From Alkalibacterium iburiense (lineage in GTDB: Bacteria > Bacillota > Bacilli > Lactobacillales > Carnobacteriaceae_A): 26,868 nucleotides of DNA. Shown one piece after another: positions 7,584-15,111 of the stretch. The stretch spans positions 1 through 26,868 of the forward strand of contig NZ_BAAACW010000096.1 of NCBI RefSeq assembly GCF_039521845.1. The letters are read 5' to 3'. The position numbers and the translations under genes were made by a program. The notes under the pieces were generated by a model that was given only the letters and a program-made list of their open reading frames with translations, ran no database searches and was not told the origin of the DNA. Within the stretch, counting starts at the first letter, position 1. Every line of letters begins with the position of its first letter.

Positions 7584-7810
7584 AAAAAAACCGAATAAAT
7601 CATTACATACAAGGACGTGAGTACGCGGTACCACCTTGTTTGCAATAACTTATTCGGTCAGTCATTACCTCTTCAGTCTTGTTAACGCTAAGCAGCGGCA
7701 TAATTTCTTATGCAATATAAAAGGGAGCACTAAAAATGACTAGTGATATTCTCGCACCATACAAATATCTCTCTGAAAAATAGTTCTACTTTTAGCATAT
7801 CCTTTAAGCT
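7584..7810 (-). promoter_or_regulatory. T-box riboswitch of alaS with terminator
   Basis: The leader of alaS is a T-box, which senses uncharged tRNA-Ala. The conserved T-box AAGGTGGTACCGCGT is at 7637-7623 (minus strand) and forms the antiterminator with the CGTCCTT that follows. A stem I base (7798-7789 with 7723-7710) encloses a specifier loop with GCT, an alanine codon, at 7728-7726. Stem III pairs 7668-7661 with 7649-7642. The terminator pairs 7657-7634 with 7614-7591 (24 positions, one mismatch, a few wobbles), followed by seven Ts at 7590-7584. Unusually this terminator contains the antiterminator in its apical part. The specifier assignment is from my own folding and is less certain than the T-box itself. 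Confidence 0.92.
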
Positions 7811-7816
7811 TATAAA

Positions 7817-7845
7817 ATTATAGCGTAACTCCCACTCTTAGTCAA
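7817..7845 (-). promoter_or_regulatory. alaS promoter
   Basis: Minus strand TTGACT (7845-7840) and perfect TATAAT (7822-7817) with 17-base spacing form a near-consensus sigma-A promoter directly upstream of the T-box. It starts only 10 bases after the stop of the upstream yitT-like gene, with no terminator between. Confidence 0.88.
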
Positions 7846-7855
7846 CACCTGCATC

Positions 7856-8749
7856 TCAGGCTTCATCAGTCCAGTCTGTTTCACTGGATAAAAAGGTACG
7901 CTCTAGAGAAAACCCTCTTCCTAATACTTCACTAGCAGGCATGGCTACAACAAAAGCATCATCATCCGCTTTTATGACGGTTTCTTTTAAGAGTGTGAAT
8001 TCTCTTTCTTGAATAACAACCATGAGCATTTCTTTATTCGTATTGCCGTAACCCCCACGGATTCCTAGATTGGTTACACCTCTTTGCATCGTATGAAGAA
8101 TTTCTTCTCGAATATCTTGTGGTGTATCTGATATGATGAAGACATTTTTATTGCGATTAAATCCTAACTGCACGAGGTCAATGGTTCTGGAAATAATAAA
8201 TAAAGCAATAATGGAAAACATTACTGTCTCCGCATCAAATACGAGTAAGGCAATCATGATAATCGCTCCATCCACTAACACTGTTCCCAGTCCCAGCTTG
8301 ACATTTAAATACTGGTAAATAATCTGAATAATGATGCTGGTCCCGCCTGTTGAAGCTTTTGCTCTAAAGACAATCCCAATACCAATTCCTGTTAATGCCC
8401 CGCCAAATATCGCTGCCAGTAACGGATCAAGCGTTACGGGTTGCCAGTTGTCGATGAATAGTAAAAAGAACGGCAGTAATAAACTACCTAATATCGTTTT
8501 ATATCCAGCGGCTTTTCCTAAGAGGATAAAGCAAAGGACCAAGAGAGGGATATTAATAGCATACTGAACTAAGGCCGGATCCCATCCAAACCATGAGTAT
8601 GTCACAATAGACAGTCCTGTAATACCCCCAGAAACGATATTGTTTGGCAATAGATAGATTTGAAACGCCACAGCTGTTAAAAATGTCCCTACTACAATAT
8701 AGACATAATCCATTGCATTCAGCGTATACTTTTTTGCTACTCTTAACAT
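7856..8749 (-). CDS. YitT family membrane protein (DUF2179 C-terminal domain)
   Basis: This 297-residue protein belongs to the YitT family. It has five or six transmembrane helices (about residues 12-210), with the typical features LPNNIVSGGITGLSI near the N-terminus and FRAKASTGGTSIIIQI in the middle. The soluble C-terminal DUF2179 domain (about 212-285) contains GVTNLGIRGGYGNTNKEML and EFTLLKETVIKADDDAFVVA. The physiological role and substrate of the family are not established. A consensus AAGGAGG ribosome binding site precedes the ATG. It is transcribed toward alaS without a visible terminator, and divergently from the lipid kinase gene. Confidence 0.92.
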   Translation of the reverse strand: MLRVAKKYTLNAMDYVYIVVGTFLTAVAFQIYLLPNNIVSGGITGLSIVTYSWFGWDPALVQYAINIPLLVLCFILLGKAAGYKTILGSLLLPFFLLFIDNWQPVTLDPLLAAIFGGALTGIGIGIVFRAKASTGGTSIIIQIIYQYLNVKLGLGTVLVDGAIIMIALLVFDAETVMFSIIALFIISRTIDLVQLGFNRNKNVFIISDTPQDIREEILHTMQRGVTNLGIRGGYGNTNKEMLMVVIQEREFTLLKETVIKADDDAFVVAMPASEVLGRGFSLERTFLSSETDWTDEA

Positions 8750-9072
8750 TTAAATCCTCCTTGTAATTTTATCTTTAAAATCTTCTCAATTTTATCCTAT
8801 GCAACCTGACAAGTTTATCATTCTTTCCTTGTAAAAAACAAGGGTGTTTCATTGAACTTTTAAATTTCAACTTGTATGAATTCTTTCTTTTATTTCTAAA
8901 TTATTAAAGTATACTAGAGAGTATAAACGAAAAATTCACTGTGTTATAATCGAATGACAGGTCAAGCTTTCTTTTACCCTGTCACTGATGGCTTTCTTCG
9001 TTTTACTGCCAGTCATAAAAAAGTGTGAGGCTAATCTGACTGAGTATTATAATAATGAAATTGGTGGGTATG
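8750..9072. promoter_or_regulatory. divergent intergenic region between yitT-like and lipid kinase genes
   Basis: This 323-base gap holds no convincing gene. On the plus strand an extended -10 element TGTTATAAT (8942-8950) is the best promoter for the lipid kinase. An inverted repeat TATACT-AGAG-AGTATA (8910-8925) lies where its -35 would be and may be an operator. The leader that follows can fold a hairpin (8955-8961 with 8978-8984) and a second imperfect one (8989-8992 with 9008-9011). A small hairpin CCTTGT-N5-ACAAGG lies at 8827-8843 without a T-run on either side. No strong promoter for the yitT-like gene was recognised. Confidence 0.5.
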
Positions 9073-9981
9073 ATGACATTACAAAAATTAATTTTTATTG
9101 TGAATGAACATTCTCGAAAGGGAAAAAAATTCACAAGACAATTACATAGAATTATGAAAGACTATACTATAAGTTACGATGTTTATAAGACAGAATACAA
9201 AAAGCACGCAATGGAGTTGGCTCGGGAATTTACGGAATTGAGTGATGAAAAAACGCTTATTATAGCAGTCGGTGGAGACGGCACGCTAAATGAAGTTGTT
9301 GCAGGTTCAATTAGTGCTCAAAAAGACGTTCCGATTGCTTATATTCCCACGGGATCTGGGAATGATTTTGCTAGAGCTAGAAAGCTATCTAAAAACATAG
9401 AAGCCAACATTAAACGTATTCTTTCGGTGAAAGAACCGACACAATTGGACATCCTTACATCTAATGTAAAAGAAGAGCCCATTGTAGCCGTCAACAGTAT
9501 TGGATTTGGTTTAGACGGGAAAGTTATTTACAAACTTGGAAAAAACAAGAATAAAGAAACCATTGGAAAAGTTTCTTACTTGCTCACTGTATTATCTGCT
9601 TACTTTGAACAGAAACCATTCCCTCTTACTATAAAGTCATTTGATTCGAACGAACACTTTGATGATACGCTACTTATTGTGTTTGCTAATCATAAAAACT
9701 TTGCAGGGGGGATTCCTATCCATCCTCTAGCACTTGCAACAGACGAAATCATTGATGTCATTGTACTAAAGAAAGTCAACTTTATCGGACTGCTTAAGCT
9801 AATTGTTAAAGTTCTCGTTAACGAAAGCCATTTATCTCACGAAAAAGTTCATTCCTTTAGAGCGTCCTCTTGGCACCTCACTCTCCATACACCACAGCAC
9901 GGTCAAAGAGACGGTGAACTGATTGATGAAGCAGCCTACAACATGTCTATACAAACAAGAAAGAAAAAATTCTGGCTTTAG
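9073..9981 (+). CDS. diacylglycerol/lipid kinase family protein (DagK/YegS/BmrU type)
   Basis: This about 302-residue soluble protein has the diacylglycerol kinase catalytic fold. The nucleotide-binding motif GGDGTLNEVVAGS and the family motif PTGSGNDFAR are intact in the N-terminal domain. The C-terminal beta-sandwich domain contains the typical FANHKNFAGGIPIHP and a final LHTPQHGQRDGEL motif. In Gram-positive bacteria such enzymes recycle diacylglycerol to phosphatidic acid (DgkB) or phosphorylate other lipids; which substrate is used here cannot be read from the sequence. The frame has ATG codons at 9055, 9070 and 9073. The last is favoured because GGTGGG lies just before it and the protein then starts directly at the first beta strand (LIFIVNEHS). 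It is monocistronic and convergent with recD2. Confidence 0.9.
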   Translation: MTLQKLIFIVNEHSRKGKKFTRQLHRIMKDYTISYDVYKTEYKKHAMELAREFTELSDEKTLIIAVGGDGTLNEVVAGSISAQKDVPIAYIPTGSGNDFARARKLSKNIEANIKRILSVKEPTQLDILTSNVKEEPIVAVNSIGFGLDGKVIYKLGKNKNKETIGKVSYLLTVLSAYFEQKPFPLTIKSFDSNEHFDDTLLIVFANHKNFAGGIPIHPLALATDEIIDVIVLKKVNFIGLLKLIVKVLVNESHLSHEKVHSFRASSWHLTLHTPQHGQRDGELIDEAAYNMSIQTRKKKFWL

Positions 9982-9991
9982 TAAAGCAAAT

Positions 9992-10043
9992 CCCCCTTTC
10001 ATCAGGTCAAGAAAGAAACTGACTTGAGTAGGGGGGTTTTTTT
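9992..10043 (+). terminator. terminator between lipid kinase and recD2
   Basis: A long hairpin with a five-pair C/G base (9992-9996 with 10031-10035) and an inner TCAGGTCA/TGACTTGA arm ends in seven Ts. It terminates the lipid kinase transcript. Its T-run overlaps the recD2 stop codon, so the same hairpin may serve recD2 less efficiently from the other side. Confidence 0.88.
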
Positions 10044-12456
10044 ACGGTTGAATGCCATCCATTCCAATCATCGGGGAGATGGTTTCTTCCATAACATCTG
10101 CAGGTGTTAATACAAATCTGTTTTTAGGAGGTTTGATTTCTTGCTTAGTTTTTTCTGTGCTTTCTTCACTCTTGAACCCTTGTTCATCTTCTACTAATGT
10201 CCATAATCTTTCATTCAAAGAAGTCTGCCTTAACGTCGTATTCTCTGAAATGCTTTTTTCAAAGGCAGCTATTTCACCACATAATAGCAGTGTTTTACTA
10301 GCACGTGTAATAGCCGTATACACAATATCCTTTTTCAGCATCCGTCCATAACCAAATACCAACGGCAGTATCACCATATCATATTCACTACCTTGTGACT
10401 TATGGATAGAACAGCAATAAGAAAGAGTAATCTTGTTCCACTCATTCCTTAAGTAATTGACTTCAATTCCATCAAAATCCACTACCAGTTCTTCTACGTT
10501 TGCACTAGATTCTTTGGGTGACACAATCCCTGTAATTATACCCATATCACCGTTAAATACATTTCTTTCCGGGTCATTCACTAATTGCAGCACCTTATCT
10601 CCTATTCTAAATACTGTATCGAATGCTTTGACTTCTTTCTTCCCTGCCTCTTTAGGATTAAATAACTCCTGCAATAGGTGATTTAAATTATCAATCCCTG
10701 CTGGGCCTTTATACATGGGAGCCAGGACTTGGATGTCTTGAGCTGTGAACCCTTTTTCTATCGCTTTGGAGACAAGCAGCGAAACCACTTCTTGGACTTG
10801 GTTTGTTCGGCACGGGAAGAAGTTTCTATCTGCCTTCTTTTGCGTAAAATCGGTTGAAAGAGTGCCTTGTTTCATTTCATGAGCTAACTGAATAATTGAA
10901 GAGTCATCTCCTTGACGGTAAATCTCTGTTAGCTCTTTACTTGGAATACACTCTCCTTCTAGTAAATCTCTTAACACTTGTCCGGGGCCAACTGAAGGGA
11001 GTTGATCCCTGTCTCCAACCATAATGACTTTCATACCTGCAGGGACAGCTTTGAGTAACTGATAGGCTAACCATGTGTCTACCATAGACATTTCATCAAT
11101 AATCAATAAGGAGCCTTTTAGCGTGCGTTCGGTTTCTTGTAGTTCATCGTCATCCGATCCGGTCAACCCTAAGAGACGATGTATCGTGGACGCAGGCAGG
11201 CCTGTCATTTCTTTCATTCGTTTAGCTGCTCTTCCAGTTGGAGCAGCCAGTAAAATAGGAAAGGGCTCATTAACGTATTCAGATGGATCCAACTCTATTT
11301 CTTCCAAATCAGCAAAGATGGAGACTATCACGTCTAATACCGTGGTTTTACCAGTCCCAGGTCCACCTGTCAAAATAAAGAAGGGAGACAATAGAGCTTC
11401 CTTAATGGCTTCTTTTTGAGACTGTCCAAATGTCAAGCCACTATCTTTTTCAAAAGCTTTGATTTTTTTATCAATCACACTTGGCTTGACTTTACTTTCT
11501 TTACTGTCCTTCTGCAATCGGTCGATAGCCGTAGCAATCCCCCACTCAGATGCATAAAGAGAAGGCACATAAAAACGGCCTTCTTCTTGAATGATGGTTT
11601 GTTCTTGGACGAGTGAGATCACACTTTCAGCTATTAAGTCTGGAGCAATGATAAATGGCCGACTTTTTTCCAGTACTTTAATACTTTCTTTTACTAAAAA
11701 GTCTGCTTTTACATAGGTATCCCCAGCTTTCATGGTCTGTTCGTTCAGAGTATATGCAATACCCGCTTTGATGCGTTCAGGTGAGTCTCCTTCTATCCCC
11801 ATCTCTTCTGCAATGGAGTCTGCTCGATTGAACCCAATTCCGTCTATTTCTTCAATAAGAACATAAGGATTTTCCTGAATAGTAATTAAAGCTTTTCCTT
11901 CAAATCGCTGGTACACTTTGTAAGCCAGCCGATTCGACAATCCAAAATTATTTAAAGCAATAATAATTTTCTGCATCCCTTGTTCTTTTTCAATAACAGA
12001 CAGCAACGTTTCTTTTTTTATTTTATTTAACTGAGGCACTTGGTCTAATACAGTTTCATCTTCTAATATTTTGTCTATACAATCTGTTCCTAAAGTATCG
12101 ACAATCAGCTCTGCTGTCTTTTTCCCTATTCCTTTAAAACGAGGGCTTGAAAGATAGGTTATCACTGCTTCTTTGCTTGATGGTTTTTCCTTCATGTACT
12201 TGTGTGCCTGAAATTGCAGTCCATATTTAGGGTGATCCGTCCATTTACCAAAAAACTGATAATGATCCCCTTCTTGTATTTGACCAAAATTACCTGTCAC
12301 AACCGTTTGGCTTTCTGTCACGCTCGTGTTTGTATCTTCTATTTGGACTAACATAACTTTATAAAAATTAGATGGATTAGAAAAATAGATAGATAAGACT
12401 TCGCCTGATATATATTGTTCTTCTATCGTTTCATTCTGAAATAACTCTTCCTGCAC
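10042..12456 (-). CDS. recD2: ATP-dependent DNA helicase RecD2
   Basis: RecD2 is a 5'-3' superfamily 1B helicase found in bacteria without RecBCD and involved in recombination, repair and replication fork stability. The 804-residue protein has an N-terminal OB-like domain (VVTGNFGQIQEGDHYQFFGKW) and tandem helix-hairpin-helix motifs (SPRFKGIGKKTAELI, ENPYVLIEEIDGIGFNRAD). The helicase core has Walker A GGPGTGKTT, Walker B LLIIDEMSMVD, the GDRDQLPSVGPG motif and the C-terminal HKSQGSEYD and YTAITRASK motifs. It starts with GTG, seven bases behind a perfect AAGGAGGA ribosome binding site. It lies 59 bases downstream of an AraC-type gene, with no clear terminator between. Confidence 0.96.
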   Translation of the reverse strand: MQEELFQNETIEEQYISGEVLSIYFSNPSNFYKVMLVQIEDTNTSVTESQTVVTGNFGQIQEGDHYQFFGKWTDHPKYGLQFQAHKYMKEKPSSKEAVITYLSSPRFKGIGKKTAELIVDTLGTDCIDKILEDETVLDQVPQLNKIKKETLLSVIEKEQGMQKIIIALNNFGLSNRLAYKVYQRFEGKALITIQENPYVLIEEIDGIGFNRADSIAEEMGIEGDSPERIKAGIAYTLNEQTMKAGDTYVKADFLVKESIKVLEKSRPFIIAPDLIAESVISLVQEQTIIQEEGRFYVPSLYASEWGIATAIDRLQKDSKESKVKPSVIDKKIKAFEKDSGLTFGQSQKEAIKEALLSPFFILTGGPGTGKTTVLDVIVSIFADLEEIELDPSEYVNEPFPILLAAPTGRAAKRMKEMTGLPASTIHRLLGLTGSDDDELQETERTLKGSLLIIDEMSMVDTWLAYQLLKAVPAGMKVIMVGDRDQLPSVGPGQVLRDLLEGECIPSKELTEIYRQGDDSSIIQLAHEMKQGTLSTDFTQKKADRNFFPCRTNQVQEVVSLLVSKAIEKGFTAQDIQVLAPMYKGPAGIDNLNHLLQELFNPKEAGKKEVKAFDTVFRIGDKVLQLVNDPERNVFNGDMGIITGIVSPKESSANVEELVVDFDGIEVNYLRNEWNKITLSYCCSIHKSQGSEYDMVILPLVFGYGRMLKKDIVYTAITRASKTLLLCGEIAAFEKSISENTTLRQTSLNERLWTLVEDEQGFKSEESTEKTKQEIKPPKNRFVLTPADVMEETISPMIGMDGIQP

Positions 12457-12515
12457 TGGGAATCCTCCTTATCTCTATCAGTTTATCTAATAATAGTTAC
12501 TTTCACCAGGACAAT

Positions 12516-13280
12516 TTAATGGGTATTTATTTTTTCTCTATAAAAAGATGGGGATACTTTTTTATATTCTTTAAAATTTCTATTAAACGTGCGTAATGTT
12601 TTATATCCACATTTCATAGCTATTTCACTGATTGTATCCTCCGTACTCTCCAGTAAATAGGCGGCTTGTGTGATACGATACCTGTTAACATAATTGGTAA
12701 ACGTCAAATTAGTATAGTGATAAAACAATTTTGAAAGATACGCATAATCATACTGAATCGCTTGAGCAACATCTTTTAATGTACATTCTTTATGGTAATT
12801 TTCATCTATAAATAAAAGCATATTTTGTATGATTTTTCTTTTAGAGGATACAGTCACTGGCGTAAAGGCGGTGTGCTTAATAAGAAGATCACAAATAGAA
12901 TAAAGAAAGCTTTTTTGAGCATATAAAGCATCCACTTGACTCTCATGAGGAACGGTATGCAGGTATAGTTTGTTATTCTCAGGGACAACCCCTTTGTATG
13001 CAGTATAAAAATGCCCAATCAATTCAGGTGAGAAGATAATGACCTTACTCGTCGATTCGGACTCTGTGTGAAGTTTATGGAGTTGGTTTGGAAAAACGAT
13101 GACGGCTTCATTCTCACTTAACTCATACTCTTCATCTTCAATAGTTATAACCATTTTCCCTTTTTCTACACAAATGATTTCAAAGGCTCTATGGAAATGC
13201 AACGGGAAAGATATATTGTCCAAGCTGCTGTATTTAAAAAACTCTTTTTCTTCCATGCCATGGTGTTCAAAAAAATACAT
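12516..13280 (-). CDS. AraC family transcriptional regulator with cupin sensor domain
   Basis: This 254-residue protein is a one-component regulator. The N-terminal cupin-like half has the pattern PLHFHRAFEIICVEKGKM and VIVFPNQLHKLH, which usually binds a sugar or other small ligand. The C-terminal AraC domain (about residues 155-252) has two helix-turn-helix motifs, ending in the signature AMKCGYKTLRTFNRNFKEYKKVSPSFYR. The frame extends three codons upstream to a GTG. The ATG at 13280 was chosen because GAGGTG lies six bases before it. No sugar gene lies nearby, so the target and ligand are unknown. It precedes recD2 in the same direction, which is probably not a functional link. Confidence 0.9.
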   Translation of the reverse strand: MYFFEHHGMEEKEFFKYSSLDNISFPLHFHRAFEIICVEKGKMVITIEDEEYELSENEAVIVFPNQLHKLHTESESTSKVIIFSPELIGHFYTAYKGVVPENNKLYLHTVPHESQVDALYAQKSFLYSICDLLIKHTAFTPVTVSSKRKIIQNMLLFIDENYHKECTLKDVAQAIQYDYAYLSKLFYHYTNLTFTNYVNRYRITQAAYLLESTEDTISEIAMKCGYKTLRTFNRNFKEYKKVSPSFYREKINTH

Positions 13281-13385
13281 GTGTTTCACCTCAAACTAAC
13301 ACTAATATTGTCTATTAAGTATACAACAGTATGGGAGATATAAATAGTCTCAACTGATGGGTCACTTTTTTGTAACTGATTATGT

Positions 13386-13426
13386 AAAAAAAGACAGCTG
13401 CGCTTATAAAGAATGGCGCAACTGTC
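13386..13426 (-). terminator. mnmA terminator
   Basis: An 11-pair stem with one wobble (13416-13426 with 13393-13403), a 12-base loop and seven Ts at 13392-13386 lies eight bases after the mnmA stop. Confidence 0.93.
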
Positions 13427-13434
13427 TGCTTGAA

Positions 13435-14556
13435 TTAAACATATTGTAATTGATTGGTTTCTTTATAAGCGACATCAATGGTCCCTCCACCAATACACTC
13501 TTCTCCATCGTATAATACGATAGCTTGTCCTGGTGTAATGGCACGAGCTGGCTCATCAAACTCAACGATAGCCGTACTATCTTCTTTATTTAAATGGACC
13601 GTAACGCCTACATCCGATTGTCTGTATCTGAATTTAGCTCTGCACTTGAATGTTTCTGGTCTTTCCTCACTAGTAGTAAAAGAAAAATCACTTGCTTTTA
13701 AGTGAGTCGCATAAAGATTAGGATGATGGTAGCCTTGTCCAACAATCAGCTCATTTTTTTCTAAGTCTTTTCCAATGACAAACCACGGATCATTTGATTC
13801 ACCCGTACCGCCAATTCCCAAGCCTTTTCTTTGGCCAATGGTATAATACATTAAACCATCATGAGTATTCATGACCTCTCCGTCTGTCGTCACCATATCT
13901 CCAGGTTGAGCTGGAAGATAACTCATTAAGAAGGATTTGAAATCTTTTTCTCCGATAAAGCAGATACCCGTTGAGTCTTTTTTATTCGCCGTGGCTAAAC
14001 CAGCTTCTTCAGCAATCTTTCGAACTTCTTTTTTGTCCATCTCACCTAAAGGGAAAAGGACTTTTGCCAATTGATCCTGAGATAATTGATTTAAGAAATA
14101 CGTTTGGTCTTTATTCCCATCTAATCCCTTTAAGAGATGAGCCGTTCCATCTTCATCTCTTCTGACTCGCGCGTAATGACCTGTAGCCACATATTCTGCA
14201 CCCAGACTTAGAGCATAGTCTAAAAAGGCTTTGAATTTGATTTCTTTATTACACATGACATCCGGGTTAGGCGTCCGTCCATTTTCATACTCCTCTAAAA
14301 AGTAAGAGAACACTTTGTTCCAATACTCTTTTTCGAAGTTTATTGAATAATAGGGAATGCCTATTTTGTTAGCTACAAGTGCGACATCTTTATAATCCTC
14401 TGTGGCTGTACACACACCATTTTCATCTGTATCATCCCAGTTTTTCATAAAGACACCAACAACATCATAGCCTTGTTCTTTTAATAGCAGGGCTGTTACA
14501 GAAGAGTCGACGCCTCCACTCATACCAACCACTACTCGTGTTTTTTTGTCTGACAT
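13435..14556 (-). CDS. mnmA: tRNA 2-thiouridylase MnmA
   Basis: MnmA adds sulfur to position 2 of the wobble uridine of tRNA Lys, Glu and Gln, using persulfide sulfur delivered from a cysteine desulfurase and ATP for adenylation. The P-loop SGGVDSS is near the N-terminus. The two catalytic cysteines lie in NPDVMCNKEIKF and in DSTGICFIGEKDF. The C-terminal region shows KGLGIGG, GQAIVLYDGEECIGGG and other family motifs. The start at 14556 gives 373 residues, the normal length, and follows a weak GGTGA; the frame also has ATG codons six codons upstream without a good binding site. The desulfurase gene lies one gene upstream. Confidence 0.97.
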   Translation of the reverse strand: MSDKKTRVVVGMSGGVDSSVTALLLKEQGYDVVGVFMKNWDDTDENGVCTATEDYKDVALVANKIGIPYYSINFEKEYWNKVFSYFLEEYENGRTPNPDVMCNKEIKFKAFLDYALSLGAEYVATGHYARVRRDEDGTAHLLKGLDGNKDQTYFLNQLSQDQLAKVLFPLGEMDKKEVRKIAEEAGLATANKKDSTGICFIGEKDFKSFLMSYLPAQPGDMVTTDGEVMNTHDGLMYYTIGQRKGLGIGGTGESNDPWFVIGKDLEKNELIVGQGYHHPNLYATHLKASDFSFTTSEERPETFKCRAKFRYRQSDVGVTVHLNKEDSTAIVEFDEPARAITPGQAIVLYDGEECIGGGTIDVAYKETNQLQYV

Positions 14557-14632
14557 AGTATTATTCACCATCATTTCTGTTTAGATTTCTGTTCTATACG
14601 AATTGAAGGTTCGTTAGGTTACAGCTTGTTTT

Positions 14633-14660
14633 ATTATACTTACAAAAAATAAGAAGTCAA
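14633..14660 (-). promoter_or_regulatory. mnmA promoter
   Basis: Minus strand TTGACT (14660-14655) and TATAAT (14638-14633), 16 bases apart, lie about 75 bases before mnmA and downstream of the DUF1831 terminator. mnmA is thus transcribed separately from the desulfurase. Confidence 0.82.
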
Positions 14661-14678
14661 GTCTATCAGGAATATTTC

Positions 14679-14723
14679 AAAAAAAGGACACGTGCTAGGG
14701 TGTTCCCCTAAACCGTGTCCTTT
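14679..14723 (-). terminator. terminator of the gshAB-desulfurase-DUF1831 unit
   Basis: A ten-pair outer stem (14714-14723 with 14683-14692) and a five-pair inner stem (14706-14710 with 14696-14700) run into seven Ts on the minus strand. Confidence 0.93.
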
Positions 14724-14732
14724 TCACTCCAT

Positions 14733-15074
14733 TTAGGCTTTGTCTAAAACATTTTCTTCTACAAACGTTTTTAGTATGTGTTCAGCTAATTCTCTTTCTT
14801 TTTCAAATTGAGACCCTTTATATAAATCGATTTTCTTTAGCCCATTTGCAGATACTGAAGATAATTTTAATTCAGAAAAATCTTTTGAGACAGTTACTTT
14901 CAGTTTAGGAGCTTTCTTATCCATCACTGTGGTTCCAAGGGAGCGTTCATAAATAAAGGTCCCATTCTTTGTCTCGGTAAATCCATTATCCCTTAATGTG
15001 TAACGCTTAGCCTGTTCGTTAATAACATATAAATCAGAGCTTCCGGGTAACGAAGCATTATTTTTATTTGACAA
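14733..15074 (-). CDS. DUF1831 family protein
   Basis: This 113-residue protein matches DUF1831, a small Lactobacillales family commonly found beside a cysteine desulfurase gene, as here. No enzymatic motif is visible and it has no cysteine in its sequence, so it is unlikely to relay persulfide itself. Its function is unknown; a helper of the desulfurase is a guess from context. It begins with TTG, preceded by AAAGGAAG at good spacing, 37 bases after the desulfurase stop. A strong terminator follows. Confidence 0.85.
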   Translation of the reverse strand: MSNKNNASLPGSSDLYVINEQAKRYTLRDNGFTETKNGTFIYERSLGTTVMDKKAPKLKVTVSKDFSELKLSSVSANGLKKIDLYKGSQFEKERELAEHILKTFVEENVLDKA

Positions 15075-15111
15075 TTGCGCTCTTCCTTTCTTCTCTCTTT
15101 ACTCTATTATT

